Numbered from the stretch's first letter, positions 1-11,549 are shown. The stretch: DNA of 64,000 nucleotides from Fistularia commersonii (GCA_037954325.1 JBBMNZ010000035.1:1068501-1132500); one strand, 5' to 3'. Notes: generated by a model not told the origin, from the sequence alone. A program made the numbers and translations.

Positions 1-736
1 TGTCGCTCCCCTTGATCATTCAGAAACTCCTCCTCCTCCTCCTTCGCCTGAGCTTGCGTCTCCTGCCTGCTCCGTTAAATAGGTCAAAGGAGCTGAGACA
101 AATCCTTTTCAAGTTTAAGGCCTCGGCACATACTTTTAGATGTATTTTATTTTTCTCCCTTCCCCCCACTCCCTCTTTGGCGTCTCCGCAGATCCTGCGC
201 AGACCGGCGGCGTCGAAAAATCGAGGCCGCTTAGGAGAACGTGATATTCAATCACGCGGGAAACCGCGCAATCCGCGACGTCGGAACGCGCAATCTCACC
301 CCAACACTCCCGCTGGCGGTAATAACTCCGGCATACACGGAATTAAAACCGCCGCGGGGGGCTTTAGCCTGCAAAAAGACGTAAATACTCTCATTTAGGC
401 TCAGGAGGAGCCGGAGCCACCGAGGAAGGGAGATAAACAAAAGCAAATTAAAAAGCAGAGGCCTTCCGAGCTCGGCGCTAACGGGGAAACGGGGAGGGGG
501 AAGAGGGGAAGGAGGCGGCGGGCTAGGCGAACGCTAGCTTGCGAAAAAGCGACACTGTTGTCACGGGTACTGTGACGGACGGCAAGTGGTCACGGTGATT
601 TTGGGTCAATCTCACGCTCCTTCCAGTTTATCAGCCCCGACTTCCGGACCGATGACCTGGTTTTGGTCGCCAGCCTGGTGGGAACTCGAGGAACATCAGA
701 TCCAGCTGTAAAAACGCGACGACTCGTACCCAAGAG
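1..736. other. single-copy sequence, no gene seen
   Basis: Mixed-composition DNA with a CpG-rich centre. Open frames on both strands here (about 12-398 plus and 252-446 minus) overlap, show no protein family I recognise, and are most likely chance. No RNA gene or recognised mobile element is visible. Confidence 0.6.
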
Positions 737-958
737 GTCGCAGATGTGAAGCTCCTGGTTTTGAGCTGCTCCCTCAGAAGGTTGCGGTGGACTACATCAT
801 ATCGGCCACGACCTCCGGTTACGTAACATTAGATTAGCTTCTGTCGCGCCGGGAGCTTGTTTTGCTTCGGTGTCCAGTTGCAGAAGCCGGCCGGGAACGT
901 TTAGTTTACCTCCCACCTCGTCACGCAGTGGTTCCCGCTCCTCTCCAATTTCCTTTCT
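737..958 (+). repeat. segmental duplication, part A, copy 1
   Basis: This 222-bp stretch recurs nearly base for base at 1652-1873, offset by 915 bp. Only scattered substitutions separate the copies, for example one C/T at the CTCCTGG versus CCCCTGG position. It is followed directly by the 32-bp minisatellite, whereas copy 2 is followed by 555 bp of other sequence. No coding content is recognised. Confidence 0.9.
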
Positions 959-960
959 TA

Positions 961-1640
961 GTCCAGAGAACTCCGAAGAGGCACTAAAATGCTGGCATTA
1001 CAACAATATGCAATACGCAGAATAAACAACAATATTCTGAAGTTTCCTGAAGATTCGGTAGAGTTTGGACCAAGATGTCCAAAGCGTTAAGATTGTATGC
1101 ACCAAGTTGTCAGAAGGGTTACGATAGTGTGCACCAAGTTTTCCGAACCATCAGGATAGTATGGAACAAGTTCTCAGAAGCTTCAGAATACTTTGCGCCA
1201 AGGTTTCCAAAGCTTCAGGATAGTTAGCGCAAAGTATTTGAAGCTTCATGATAGTATGCACCAAGTTGTCAGAAACTCCAGGATAGTTTTCGGCGAGATG
1301 TCAGAAGCCTCAGGAGTGTATGCACAAAATATTTGGAGCTTTAGGATAGTATGATCCAAGTTTTCTGAACCTTCACGATAGTATACTCCAAGTTCTCAGA
1401 AACTTCAGGATAATTTGCACCAAATTTTCTGAAGCTTCAGGATAGTACTGTATGCATGAAGATGTCCAAAGTCTTACGATAGTATGCAACAAGATGTCTG
1501 ACGCCTCGGGATAGTATGCACAAAGTATTTGAAGCTTCATGATAGTATGCACCAAGTTGTCAGAAACTCCAGGATAGTTTGCACCTAGATGTCAGAAGCC
1601 TCTGGAGTTGTATGCACAAAATATTTGGAGCTTTCGGATG
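961..1640 (+). repeat. 32-bp minisatellite array, copy 1
   Basis: The array starts with a non-repetitive leader (GTCCAGAGAACTCC...) and continues as degenerate units of about 32 bp, of the type GGATAGTATGCACCAAG followed by TTGTCAGAAGCTTCA. HindIII-type AAGCTT sites recur. The leader and the order of unit variants match 2429 onward, so this is copy 1 of a duplicated array rather than an independent expansion. Confidence 0.9.
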
Positions 1641-1651
1641 GTATCTCCCGT

Positions 1652-1873
1652 GTCGCAGATGTGAAGCCCCTGGTTTTGAGCTGCTCCCTCAGAAGGTTGC
1701 GGTGGACTACATCATATCGGCCACGACCTCCGGTTACGTAACATTAGATTAGCTTCTGTCGCGCCGGGAGCTTGTTTTGCTTTGGTGTCCAGTCGCAGAA
1801 GCCGGCCGGGAACGTTTAGTCTACCTCCCACCTCGTCACGCAGTGGTTCCCGCTCCTCTCCAATTTCCTTTCT
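1652..1873 (+). repeat. segmental duplication, part A, copy 2
   Basis: Second copy of 737-958. It diverges from copy 1 immediately after CAATTTCCTTTCT, where copy 1 jumps to the minisatellite leader and copy 2 continues into 1874-2428. Confidence 0.9.
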
Positions 1874-2428
1874 CGCGTGGCTTCCCATCATCCGTCCTCT
1901 TCTCCGTGACCCCTCCGATCCACCTGCATCGTTTCATTTCCTCCCCTCTCCATATTATAAATGTCTCCTCTCTTAGATTCCGTTCTGCAGCCTCGAGTCG
2001 GAGATTCATTGCAACTTCGACTTCATAGCGGCACCCCTGGCAAAACTCCATTTCTTTTTTCCAAAGCGAACGCTGTTTGTTTCCATCTTTGTTTTGCCGT
2101 TCGCTCTGATTCAAGTGCGACCCTGTAGTTTCCAGGTCCGCCGTTGGTGTCACCATGACAACCGGGCCCCCTGACGTTTCCTTGAAGCATAATCAAGCGC
2201 CCTATTGCAGGTCTCCATCCGGCGGTGTGGTCCAGTCGCAGCGGTTTATTGTAATTCTAACAATAGCTGTTAAAAGCCTCGGGGCTGTGAATTTGACACA
2301 ATGTGGGCTGAGTAGCACAGGTGAGGCAAAGGAGGATGTTGGAAACCGGAAAGCACTCTTTGATGGAGCCGCAACTGTAAACTTTTCTGCAGAGGCTTTT
2401 TTTTTTTTATGACAAAAGCACCGGTTCA
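1874..2428. other. 555-bp segment present only in duplication copy 2
   Basis: Non-repetitive DNA between part A and the minisatellite leader in the second copy, missing from the first. Open frames here (1777-2028 plus, 1836-2156 minus, 2155-2412 plus) are short, overlap and are not recognised. It could be an insertion in copy 2 or a deletion in copy 1. The T-run at 2399-2409 is the only low-complexity element. Confidence 0.7.
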
Positions 2429-3550
2429 GTCCAGAGAACTCCGAAGAGGCACTAAAATGCTGGCATTACAACAATATGCAATACGCAGAATAAACAATAG
2501 TATTCTGAAGTTTTCCTGAAGATTCGGTAGAGTTTGGACCAAGATGTCCAAAGCGTTAAGATTGCATGTACCAAGATGTCAGAAGCTCCAAGATAGCATG
2601 CACCGAGTTGTCAGAAGGGTTACGATAGTGTGCACCAAGTTTTCTGAACCATCAGGATAGTATGAAACAAGTTCTTAGAAGCCTCAGAATACTTTGCGCC
2701 GAGGTTTCCAAAGCTTTAAGATAGTGTGCGCAAAGTATTTGAAGCTTCATGATAGTATGCACCAAGTTGTCAGAAACTCCAGGATAATTTTCGGCGAGAT
2801 GTCAGAAGCCTCAGGAGTGTATGCACAAAATATTTGGAGCTTTAGGATAGTATGATCCAAGTTTTCTGAACCTTCACGATAGTATACTCCAAGTTCTCAG
2901 AAACTTCAGGATAATTTGCACCAAATTTTCTGAAGCTTCAGGATAGTACTGTATGCATGAAGATGTCCACAGTGTTACGATAGTATGCACAAAGGATCTG
3001 AAGCTTCATGATAGTATGCACCAAGTTGTCAGAAACTTTAGGATAATTTGCACCAAGATGTCTGAAGCTTTAGGATGGTATGCTTTCAGGTTTTTGAAGC
3101 TCCAGGATAGTATGCACCAATTTTGTCAAAAGGGTAGTTTACACAAAGTTGTCAGAAGTGTCATGGTAGTATGCACCAAGGTTTCTGAACCTTCACGATA
3201 GTATGCTCAAAGGTCTCAGAAACTTCAGGATAAATTGCACCAAATTGTCTGAAGCTTCAAGATAGTATGCATCAAAATGTCAGAGGCCTCTGGATTGTAT
3301 GCACAATGGATCTGAAGCTTTAGGATAGTTTTTACCAAGTTATCAGAAACTTTAGGATAATTTGCACCAAGATGTCTGAAGCTTTAGGAAAGTATGCACT
3401 AAGGCTTTTGAAGCTCCAGGATGGTATGCACCAATTTTGTCATAAGCTTTAGGATAGTTTACACAAAGTTGTCAGAAGCGTCATGGTAGTATGCACCAAG
3501 GTTTCTGAAGCTTCAGGATAGTATGCTCCAACATGTCACCATGGTATGCA
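2429..3550 (+). repeat. 32-bp minisatellite array, copy 2 (longer)
   Basis: Begins with the same leader as position 961 and runs through about 33 degenerate units of ~32 bp. Compared with copy 1 it has an extra unit near 2570-2620 and extends several hundred bp further. Units alternate between GTTGTCAGAA and GATGTCAGAAG/TTTTTGAAGC variants, suggesting a longer internal order. Confidence 0.9.
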
Positions 3551-5430
3551 TTAAATTACCCGCAAGTAGCACACAAGTAGTACTAAGATACCCCACACTA
3601 ATCTATGTGGACAGCCATATACCTTTCAGGCTATACAAGGTAGCATGTAGCTAGACCCCTCTCTAGTCATAATAGAAACTCCTTCTTTGCGTTACCATTG
3701 AGCTTAGCTTTGTTGATCCGCCGTTATAAGAAAATGGGTAGGAACCAAACAGGGAAAGAGATTTTCCAAGAAGAAAGAGGCTACTTTCTAGTTTTTTTTT
3801 TCATCGTGTTGTTACACTTGAGACATTTGAAATGCATCTCAATTATCCCCTCCGATCGAACGGCACAAAGCGCGGGTCCCGGTGTCAAAATAAAGGTTTT
3901 GGTGTGGCGCGTTATCGAATTTCCAGAGCGGAGCTGAGCCCAAAAACCTCCCGGTGTCCATTCGAGTGTTCGACAAAATCCGACGGGTATCTGAGAAATG
4001 ATCCTTGCGCGGCAAACCAAATGGAAGGAGGTGAGCGAGTTGTCCGGAGGGGTCGCCCGGCCCGTGGCGTTCCGATCTTACTCCTTGCAGTCGTACTCCG
4101 TCGGTCGCCGTCCCCCGTCATCTTTGCCGAAAATGACCCCCAATCACAGCGTTTTTCGTCCTCGCCCGGGGTCCCATCATGCTGGGCCGCTTTTACGACG
4201 CCTCTCCAGATAAGACCGATCGTCTTCAGATCAGAAGGAACAGAACACGGAGGCGGACGGAGCAGTAATAGCACCTAATAGCACCTGTTGACACCTTGTT
4301 CACAGCCGATTCGAAACCACTTATTATTGAAGCGCAACCCCCTTTCCTCGTCTGTCTCGTTTTGTTCGGCTTCTTTTAAAATGAAATGCGAGGGGAAACG
4401 CCAAGAAATGCAGAGAAACGCCGACAAACAGATACCTGAATGCATCACCAGAGCAACCCCTTGTTAGGGTAGCTCTTACTGTAGTCCTTTGCTCCTTGCC
4501 ATTGTTGTTTTGATTATTTAGGCTACTTCCTGTGCCCTTCCTGCTCTTCACAACGTATGCTAGCAGTCGGGTCGCTGATCTGCACACCCGACCCGAGGGA
4601 ATCCACTCAGACACTGATTCCATTGCCATTCGTCTTCTGTGCCGACTAGCCGCGCCTGCTAGCCCGACTAGCCGCGCCCACCACTCCCATCTAGTCCTGA
4701 CTGGTACCTGACGGTCAAGCAAATGCTCGGTTTTACACTCGCGGCATTTTGGAAGCCCCTTTTTTTGGGCAGATGGTTTACTCGCGGGGATGCTACATGT
4801 GGTACCCCACCACCCCCACTCCTGCCCCCATGTGTCCGGGTTCCTTCGGTGCCTTCCTGCTAGGAGTGTATAAATTAGAGCAAACAGGAGGCAGCGGATG
4901 ACAAGATTTTTTTTTCCCGCCTGTGTCCCTCTGGCGATAAATCCTCCTCGGCGCTTTGCGCCAGCTGAGGCTTCCTGTCTACTCCTGTCCCGCAGAGCCT
5001 TTTTCGTATTCATACAGAAAGTGACAAAAAAAAAAAAAAAAAAGTTAAAAGTAGATTCGCCAGGAAATTTTCTGCATCTGTGCCGCGTTCACACGTCGGC
5101 CGCCAAGGCAGCGCCGGCGCGGAATGCTAATGCTAGGATATGGTTGCAAATGAGCTGCGCGGACATGATGGATTCGCGCCCGCGCGTTCTCACTCCCAAC
5201 TGGTAAATTAGCAAAAACACCCAAACAATTAATCCGTCTCTCCCAAATAAATCAGAATAATAAATCGTCCGCTCTGTAGTTGAAGCCATTAGCATTTACA
5301 CACGTGGCATGGTGTTTTGTTTTGTTTCGGATTTTTCCTCCCGTCACGTCAGCCGGCGATTTAAATTGACTAATTGCGGCTAAACTGTAATACGTCGCCA
5401 TCGCGCAGGGAAATGTCAGCATGGCGCCGA
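3551..5430. other. single-copy sequence with CpG-rich blocks
   Basis: Holds a CpG-rich block at about 3840-4240, an A-run at 5027-5043 and a second CpG-rich block at 5085-5190. A 229-codon minus-strand open frame (4324-5013) and overlapping frames on both strands at 3832-4278 show no domain, signal peptide or family I recognise. They are probably a by-product of high GC. No RNA gene is seen. Confidence 0.5.
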
Positions 5431-5431
5431 C

Positions 5432-6046
5432 GTGCCGAAGAGTAATCTGCATAATAAAGGCGATGTTTTAAAATGTCAGATGATGGAGGAAGTGGCGAGT
5501 TACGCAGCGCCATCCCGAAGCGCCATCACACAGTGCCGCGCCGTGCCGCTAGGCCTCGTCGCGCCGCTAGGCCTCGTCGCGCCGCTAGGCCTCGTCGCTT
5601 GGATCGCCGCTCTTTTAGCGCACAGTAACGAGAAGACACGGAAAGCTAAGCTAAGCGAAGCGCCGCGAGGCCTCGTTGCGCCGCTAGGCCTCGTCGCGCC
5701 GCTAGGCCTCGTCGCTTGGATCGCCGCTCTTTTAGCGCACAGTAACGAGAAGACACGGAAAGCTAAGCTAAGCGAAGCGCCGCGAGGCCTCGTTGCGCCG
5801 CCAGGCCTCGTCGCGCCGCTAGGCCTCGTCGCTTGGATCGCCGCTCTTTTAGCGCACAGTAACGAGAAGACACGGAAAGCTAAGCTAAGCGAAGCGCCGC
5901 GAGGCCTCGTTGCGCCGCTAGGCCTCGTTGCGCCGCTAGGCCTCGTTGCGCCGCTAGGCCTCGTCGCTTGGATCGCCGCTCTTTTAGCGCACAGTAACAA
6001 GAAGACACGGAAAGCTAACCGAAGCTTTCTTGAAGGAGCGACCTGA
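5432..6046 (+). repeat. nested 18-bp / 117-bp GC-rich tandem repeat, open on both strands
   Basis: Four long units start at 5596, 5713, 5830 and 5965 (anchor CGCTTGGATC), spaced 117, 117 and 135 bp. The extra 18 bp in the last is one more copy of a short subunit of the type GCCGCTAGGCCTCGTC. Both periods are multiples of 3, so a plus frame of 204 codons (with PLGLVA hexapeptides and a WIAALLAHSNEKTRKAKLSEA segment) and a minus frame of 184 codons stay open. No family is recognised. Expression is unproven, and a non-coding minisatellite is the simplest reading. Confidence 0.9.
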
Positions 6047-6157
6047 GAAAGCACGTTGGGTTCTCACGCCAGGGAGCTGTATTTCTGCAAATAGTGGCCT
6101 TGTGTTGTTTGCTAAGCAGTGCACATACGGCACTGGTTACGTTCTGAACCCATCTTC

Positions 6158-6171
6158 GTTACCATAGTAAC
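6158..6171. promoter_or_regulatory. candidate RFX X-box
   Basis: GTTACCATAGTAAC fits the symmetric RFX consensus GTHNYYATRRNAAC at every position. RFX factors bind such sites upstream of ciliary and some other genes. No transcription unit is visible next to it, so function is inferred from the motif alone. Confidence 0.4.
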
Positions 6172-6933
6172 CGTCTCCAGTTCAGACACGCTGGAAGGTT
6201 CCAGACTGAAGTATCCTATCGTCCCAAACCCAATAACATATCGGATTAAAGTTGGCGCCCCTCCTTATCGAGCGGGATAGCCTGCTAGCTTGAATAGCTG
6301 CCCTTCCCTGCCAGTTTGAAGCTAACGTCACCCGTGGAGTCAGTAGTGATGGACGGCGATAGTGGTTGGCCCTCCACCAGCGCCGTTTATTGCTATTATC
6401 TGTTGTCTCGTCGGAAACCCTAGCTTGCCCAGTAGCGTGAATGAGAGGGCGAGTAGTTGTATGCTCGTTTCAAGTGTCCAATTTTGAACTTTTACTTAAA
6501 TAAGTAGCATAAATGCTCATTTCTGAACGGTGCCTGGAGGCAAAAGGACTCACTGAAGAATTTAGTAAAAGTGCATTCCTGTAAATTTAATCGGTCCACC
6601 GCGACCTGTTTGGAAAATTCAGGGGTCCAATGCAACGAAGGTACAAGTTTTTGGTTCCAAAAAGCTGCGTAAAATTAGCCGCTGTTTGGAAGCGGAAATG
6701 CGGTCGACAACGAATGAGTGAATGAGCTTTGCGACTTTGCCGGGCCGCGGGTGAATAACTCGTAGCACATTTTCGGGAGTTAATGACAGGCTGTGCTAGA
6801 ACTCCCCGAACCGAGGTCGTGGGGGTCGCGGCGGCGGCTAGCCGGGACGCTAGCAGGGACGCTAGCTGAACGTTGGGTCTCCTTTGGCACGAGGCTGTCA
6901 ATCACATCGGAGAGAAGGAAAAAGGAAAAACAA

Positions 6934-6951
6934 CTTTCACTTTCACTTTCC
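6934..6951 (-). promoter_or_regulatory. ISRE/IRF-like ACTTTC repeat
   Basis: CTTTCACTTTCACTTTCC reads on the minus strand as GGAAAGTGAAAGTGAAAG, which contains GAAANNGAAA, the interferon-regulatory-factor core. A longer version lies at 61147-61170. Short tandem expansion of a hexamer is an equally simple explanation. Confidence 0.35.
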
Positions 6952-7140
6952 TGCACCCATGTGACCCCGTCCTGCTCGCTCCCCTCTAAGCTCCGCCCCC
7001 CCGGGGAACGCCAACATGGCCGCGGGTGGAAAGTTTATTTTCTCGGAGCAGAACCCCTGGGAGGAAACCTCTGGGGGTTTTGGGAACCTCATTATAAGAA
7101 CGTGGAGGTTTTTTAACCTGGTTTGTCAGGATTAACAAGA

Positions 7141-7850
7141 AAACACAGATTCATTAATCGGCAGAAGCAGCGAGAATGAATATAATAATAACACTACAAC
7201 TACCACTTCTAATATTAATATTAACATTATTATTATTATTATCAATAACAATAATAATAATAATAATAAATACTACTGATGTGACTGACTACTGCTACAG
7301 CTACTGATAAAACATGAATAATAATATTAATGATAATCAAAGTCATAATAATTAATACTGCTATTCCTGATACGACCAATGATTATTGTTATTGTTATTC
7401 TTTTTCTTAATAATATTAATAATTATAATTAATTACGCCCCTTACTACTATTATTACTACTACTAATATCACATATATGTATATCAAGTTTCTCCCCTTT
7501 TTTTGTCATTTTTTGGTTTTGTTCAAATTACATAATAATAAACATGAAATATTATTAAATTGTATTGTCAAAAAATAATGTTATGAATATTACAATTTTT
7601 TTTATTTTCCTTGGATGTTAATATGTCCATTTGTCATTTATTTTTACATATTTATAATATTGCTTATTTAAAATATCAAAATATTTACATATTTCAAAAT
7701 AAATTAAAAATGGAAATAAAAGGAAAAAATACCTTTATAATGGTGATTATCATTATATTATTATGTTTTTGTGATTATTATTGCTATTATTTTTATAATG
7801 TCATTGTTATTAATATGAGTCTGCAGCTCCAAACACCAGGAAGCAGTGGA
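7141..7850. repeat. AT-rich degenerate (AAT)n-type region
   Basis: About 700 bp of AT-rich sequence built largely from AAT/ATT trinucleotides, clearest at 7180-7470, grading into A/T-rich DNA with no obvious unit. No gene. Confidence 0.7.
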
Positions 7851-7854
7851 GATG

Positions 7855-7856
<2 letters not shown>

Positions 7857-7919
<63 letters not shown>
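7857..7919 (+). repeat. (TG)n microsatellite
   Basis: About 31 uninterrupted TG dinucleotides at the edge of the AT-rich region. It is one of the longer pure tracts in the window. Confidence 0.98.
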
Positions 7920-7921
<2 letters not shown>

Positions 7922-8590
7922 AAGCACCCCGCAGAGTCAGACGGGAGCAGAAAAGGTGACTCCCAAATGAGGAATGGCTCCTTTCTAATGAATAATGTGT
8001 GTGTGTGTCTATGTGTGTGTGCATGCACGACATAGCAACACACACACACACACACGTAGTGCAATGAAGACCTAACAAGCAGTGACAGGGTAAAAGGTGA
8101 GTGCGGCGTGACACCCGGTGACAGCTGACAGGACGCGGCGAAGCGGCGCCGTCACATGGGAGCTCTGAAAGAGCAGCGCCACAAATGAAGCCGTCGGCGG
8201 GGAGAGAAAAGATCGCCATGGCGACCCGCCGCCGCCGCCGCCGCCGGACACCGTCCAGCCGGCTGACGGGGCGCCGTTAGAAGGCCCGGGAATTTAAAAA
8301 AAGGAAAAAAAAATGGAATATTCAGACGTCTGACTTTTTTACTTTCATCTGGAATTTCGAAGCTGTTATGACACTTTTACGAGGGTGGATTACGCACCAA
8401 TGGTGATCATGACCTTTGACCCCCCCCCCCCCACACACACACACACGCACACGCACACACAACCACCCCCACCACCAACCAGCTACATCTGCTTCTTTTC
8501 CAGATCTTTGGAGTAATTCTGCAAAATCTGACGCCAGGGTGTGGAGGATAGGATGGCGAGGGATTCTGGGATGGAGAGGATGCTAACAAA
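7920..8590. other. single-copy sequence with short simple repeats
   Basis: Contains TG/CA tracts (about 7997-8021 and 8037-8056), a GCC tract at about 8226-8248, and a C-run joined to a CA tract at 8420-8461. No gene is recognised. Confidence 0.6.
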
Positions 8591-8599
8591 TGGCAGCAT

Positions 8600-9600
8600 T
8601 GACCTTCGTGAACTACTACTACGACTACTGCTACTACTACTGCTACTACTACTTCTACTACTACTACTACTTCTACTACTTCTTGGCCAATTCTTAAAGG
8701 GTCATTGTAGTAATACTGCAGTACTTGTGCAAATGTGAGATGACGGGTGATGGAGCATAGGATGGCGAGGGAGTGAGTGATGAAGGGAGGACCCAAACGA
8801 CGGTGTATTGGCGGTGTTGACCTTTGACCCGCAGGCACCCCAGTCAAGTAAACTACAACTATTACTATTACTACTACTTCTTGGCCAGTTATTAAAAAGT
8901 AATCATAGTAGTACTGCAGTAGTCTTGCAAATGTTAGATGATAGGTGATGGAGCATAGGATGGCGAGGGAGTGCAGGGATGGAGAGATGGAGGGAGGATG
9001 CTAACAAATGGCAGCATTGACCTTTGTGAACTCCTACTACTACTACTGCTATTACTACTACTACTACTACTTGTACTACTTCTTGGCCAATTCTTAAAGG
9101 GTCATTGTAGTAATACTGCAGTACTTGTGCAAATGTGAGATGATGGGTGATGGAGCATAGGACGGCGAGGGAGTGAGGGATGAAGGGAAGAAGCCTACAA
9201 CGGTGTATTGGCGGTGTTGACCTTTGACCCACGGGCACCCCAGTCAAGTGAACTACTACCACTTTACTTCTTGGCCAGTTATTAAAAAGTAATCATAGTA
9301 GTACTGCAGTAGTCTTGCAAATGTTAGACGATGGGTGCTGGAGCATAGGATGGCGAGGGAGTGAGGGCTGAAGGGAGGATGTTTACAACAGTGTAATGGT
9401 GGTGTTGACCTTTGACCCCCAGGCACCCACGGCCAAACAACTACTTCTACTATTACAACTACTTCTTGGGCCATTCTTAAAAGGTCATCATAGTAATGCT
9501 GCGGTACTTGTGCAAATGTGAGGCGGTGGGTGATGGAGCATAGGATGGCGAGGGAGTGCGGGGATGGAGGGATGAAGGGAGGAGAAAAAGAAGTGTAGAT
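8600..9600 (+). repeat. ~195-bp tandem repeat in alternating A/B units
   Basis: The anchor TCTTGGCC occurs at 8681, 8879, 9081, 9269 and 9464, a spacing of 188-202 bp. Units 1 and 3 share one version (TTCTTAAAGGGTCATTGTAG, with ACTTGTGCAAATGTGAGATGA). Units 2 and 4 share another (AGTTATTAAAAAGTAATC, with TCTTGCAAATGTTAG). The fifth resembles A. Each unit also holds an ACT/CTA trinucleotide tract of variable length. This is a dimeric higher-order repeat of about 390-400 bp. Confidence 0.9.
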
Positions 9601-9659
9601 GGTGATCGAACACATCTAGATTGCTTTCCGGTTTATGTCCGATGTTTTCCACCTCCGCT

Positions 9660-9825
9660 TCCCTCCACGTCCGTAGGAGTGGCTGACAGGGTGAATGGTT
9701 GGTTGTCTCCGGATGTGATTGACAGCTGAGCCCGCCAGGTTAAACCCCGCCTCTCATCCCAGCGAACGCTGTGATTGGCTACAGCCTGACGAAGAGAACG
9801 AATGAATGAATTAATAAATGAATGT
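9660..9825 (+). mobile_element. teleost retroelement tail, degenerate copy
   Basis: Shows in order GGGTGAATGGTTG, TGATTGACAGCTG, CCCCGCCTCTC, a TGTGATTGGCTACAGCC segment and a GAATGAATGAAT-type end. This is the order of a very common teleost dispersed repeat tail. The family name is not assigned from memory. The upstream body is not clear in this copy. Confidence 0.6.
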
Positions 9826-10195
9826 CAAATGCTGGTGTATGGTTGCATGTGTGTGTGTGTGTGTGTAAGCACATATATGAGGCGCTAACAGCTTCAGCGG
9901 TTGCATTGAATTACCGCACACACACACACACACACACACACATTCATGCATAAACATTTCCTCCTCTTGTTCCTCCTCTTTTTCCTTCTTATTTCTTTAC
10001 TGCAGAGAGTTTTTACAGCGCATGAATGGTGTTTAAGGCCCGTTTTACCGCCGCTCGTCCGTCCGCCTGCAGCCCAGGATTCAAATGTCAGCGCCTGAAG
10101 ACGATCGACCGGCGATCAGGGAGACGATCGGCTCACGGATGGAAGAGACGTGATGATTTTAGTGTCCTGCAGAGCCTTCAGAAGACATGGACCTC
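9826..10195. other. single-copy sequence with TG and CA tracts
   Basis: A (TG)n tract at about 9848-9866 and a (CA)n tract at 9916-9941 flank 50 bp of ordinary sequence. The rest is unique. No gene. Confidence 0.6.
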
Positions 10196-11500
10196 CGTAT
10201 GAACCCTCTGAACCATCTAAACCATCTAAACCATGAAAACTGTCTAAACAGTCCAAACCGTCTAAATTGACTAAACCATCCAAACCACCTGAACAGGATA
10301 AACTGTCTAAACTGTCTAAACCATCTAAACCGTCGAAACCTTATAAACCAAATAAACTCACTAAACCGTCTAAACTTTCTAAACCATCCAAACCACCTGA
10401 ACAGGATAAACTGTCTAAACCATCTAAACCGTCGAAACCTTATAAACCAAATAAACTCACTAAACCGTCTAAACTGTCTAAACCATCCAAACCATCAAAA
10501 CCGTCCAAACTGCATTAACTATCCAAACCACCTATACCAACTAAACTGTATAAACCATCTAAACTGTCTAAACCATCCAAACCATCAAAACCACCTGTGT
10601 AACCATCTAAACCTTAACCAAATAAACCAAATAAACTCACTAAACCGTCTAAACTGTATTAACTATCCAAACCACCTATACCACCTTAACTGCCTAAACC
10701 ATCTAAACTGTGTAAACCATCCAAACCATCTGTGTAACTATCTTAACCTTATAAACCAAATAAACTCACTAAACTGTCTAAACTGTCTAAACCATCCAAA
10801 CCATCCAAACCACCTAAACTATCTAAACCATATAAACCAAATAAACTCACTTAACCGTCTAAACTGTCTAAAGCATCCGGACCATCAAAACCGTCTAAAC
10901 TGTATTAACTATCTAAACCACCTATACCAACTAAACTGTATGAACCATCTAAACCATCTAGACTATCTGAACCACCTGATCCATCTAAACTGGATAAACC
11001 GTTTGAACTGTTTAAACCAGCCAAACACCTAAACCATCTAAACCATCTAACCTGTATAAACCGTCTAAACCGTCTAAACCGTCTAAACCAACATAACTAC
11101 CTAAATCATCTAAACCATACAAAACTACCGAAGCCATCTAAACCGTATAAACCGGATAAACTTATTTAACTTTCTAAACTGTTTAAACCATCAAAACCAT
11201 CTAGACCATCTGAACCACCTAATCCATCTAAACTGTATAAATCGGATAAACCGTCTGAACTGTATAAACCATCCAAACCACCTAAACCATTTAAACTGTT
11301 TAAACCGTCAAACTTTCTTAACCACCCAAACCATCTAAACCATCTGAACCGTCTAAACCGTCTGAAGCATCTTAACTCTCTAAACTATCTAAACTATACA
11401 AAACATCCTCAACCATCTAACCTGTATAAATTGTCTAAACCGTCTAAACTATCCAAACTACCCAAACTACCCAAACCATCTAAACCATCCAAAGCGTCTC
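10196..11500 (+). repeat. 9-bp minisatellite, CTAAACCATC/GTC type
   Basis: About 1.3 kb of degenerate 9-bp units (TAAACCATC, TAAACCGTC, TAAACTGTC). Longer blocks recur, such as CCTGAACAGGATAAACTGTC and CCTTATAAACCAAATAAACTC, which indicates a higher-order unit on top of the 9-mer. A plus frame at 10267-10518 reads as a Lys-Pro-Ser repeat only because 9 is a multiple of 3. Confidence 0.95.
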
Positions 11501-11549
11501 CATGAAAGGCGGAAGGTCACCGCCTTGTTCCCCCTTCAGTAATAATCTC

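Larger units (their letters stand above)
6047..7140. other. single-copy sequence
   Basis: Non-repetitive apart from two short motifs listed separately (X-box-like site and ACTTTC repeat). At 6440-6470 there is one GTGAATGAGAGGGCGA motif followed by AGTTGTATGCT. The same pairing makes up the 46-bp arrays at 31-36 kb, so this may be a single unexpanded relative. No gene is recognised. Confidence 0.5.

Noticed and set aside
4324..5013. 229-codon minus-strand open frame in unique sequence
   Set aside because: No recognisable family, no periodic codon signal visible by eye, and GC-rich surroundings where long frames occur by chance. Kept only as a note in the region entry.
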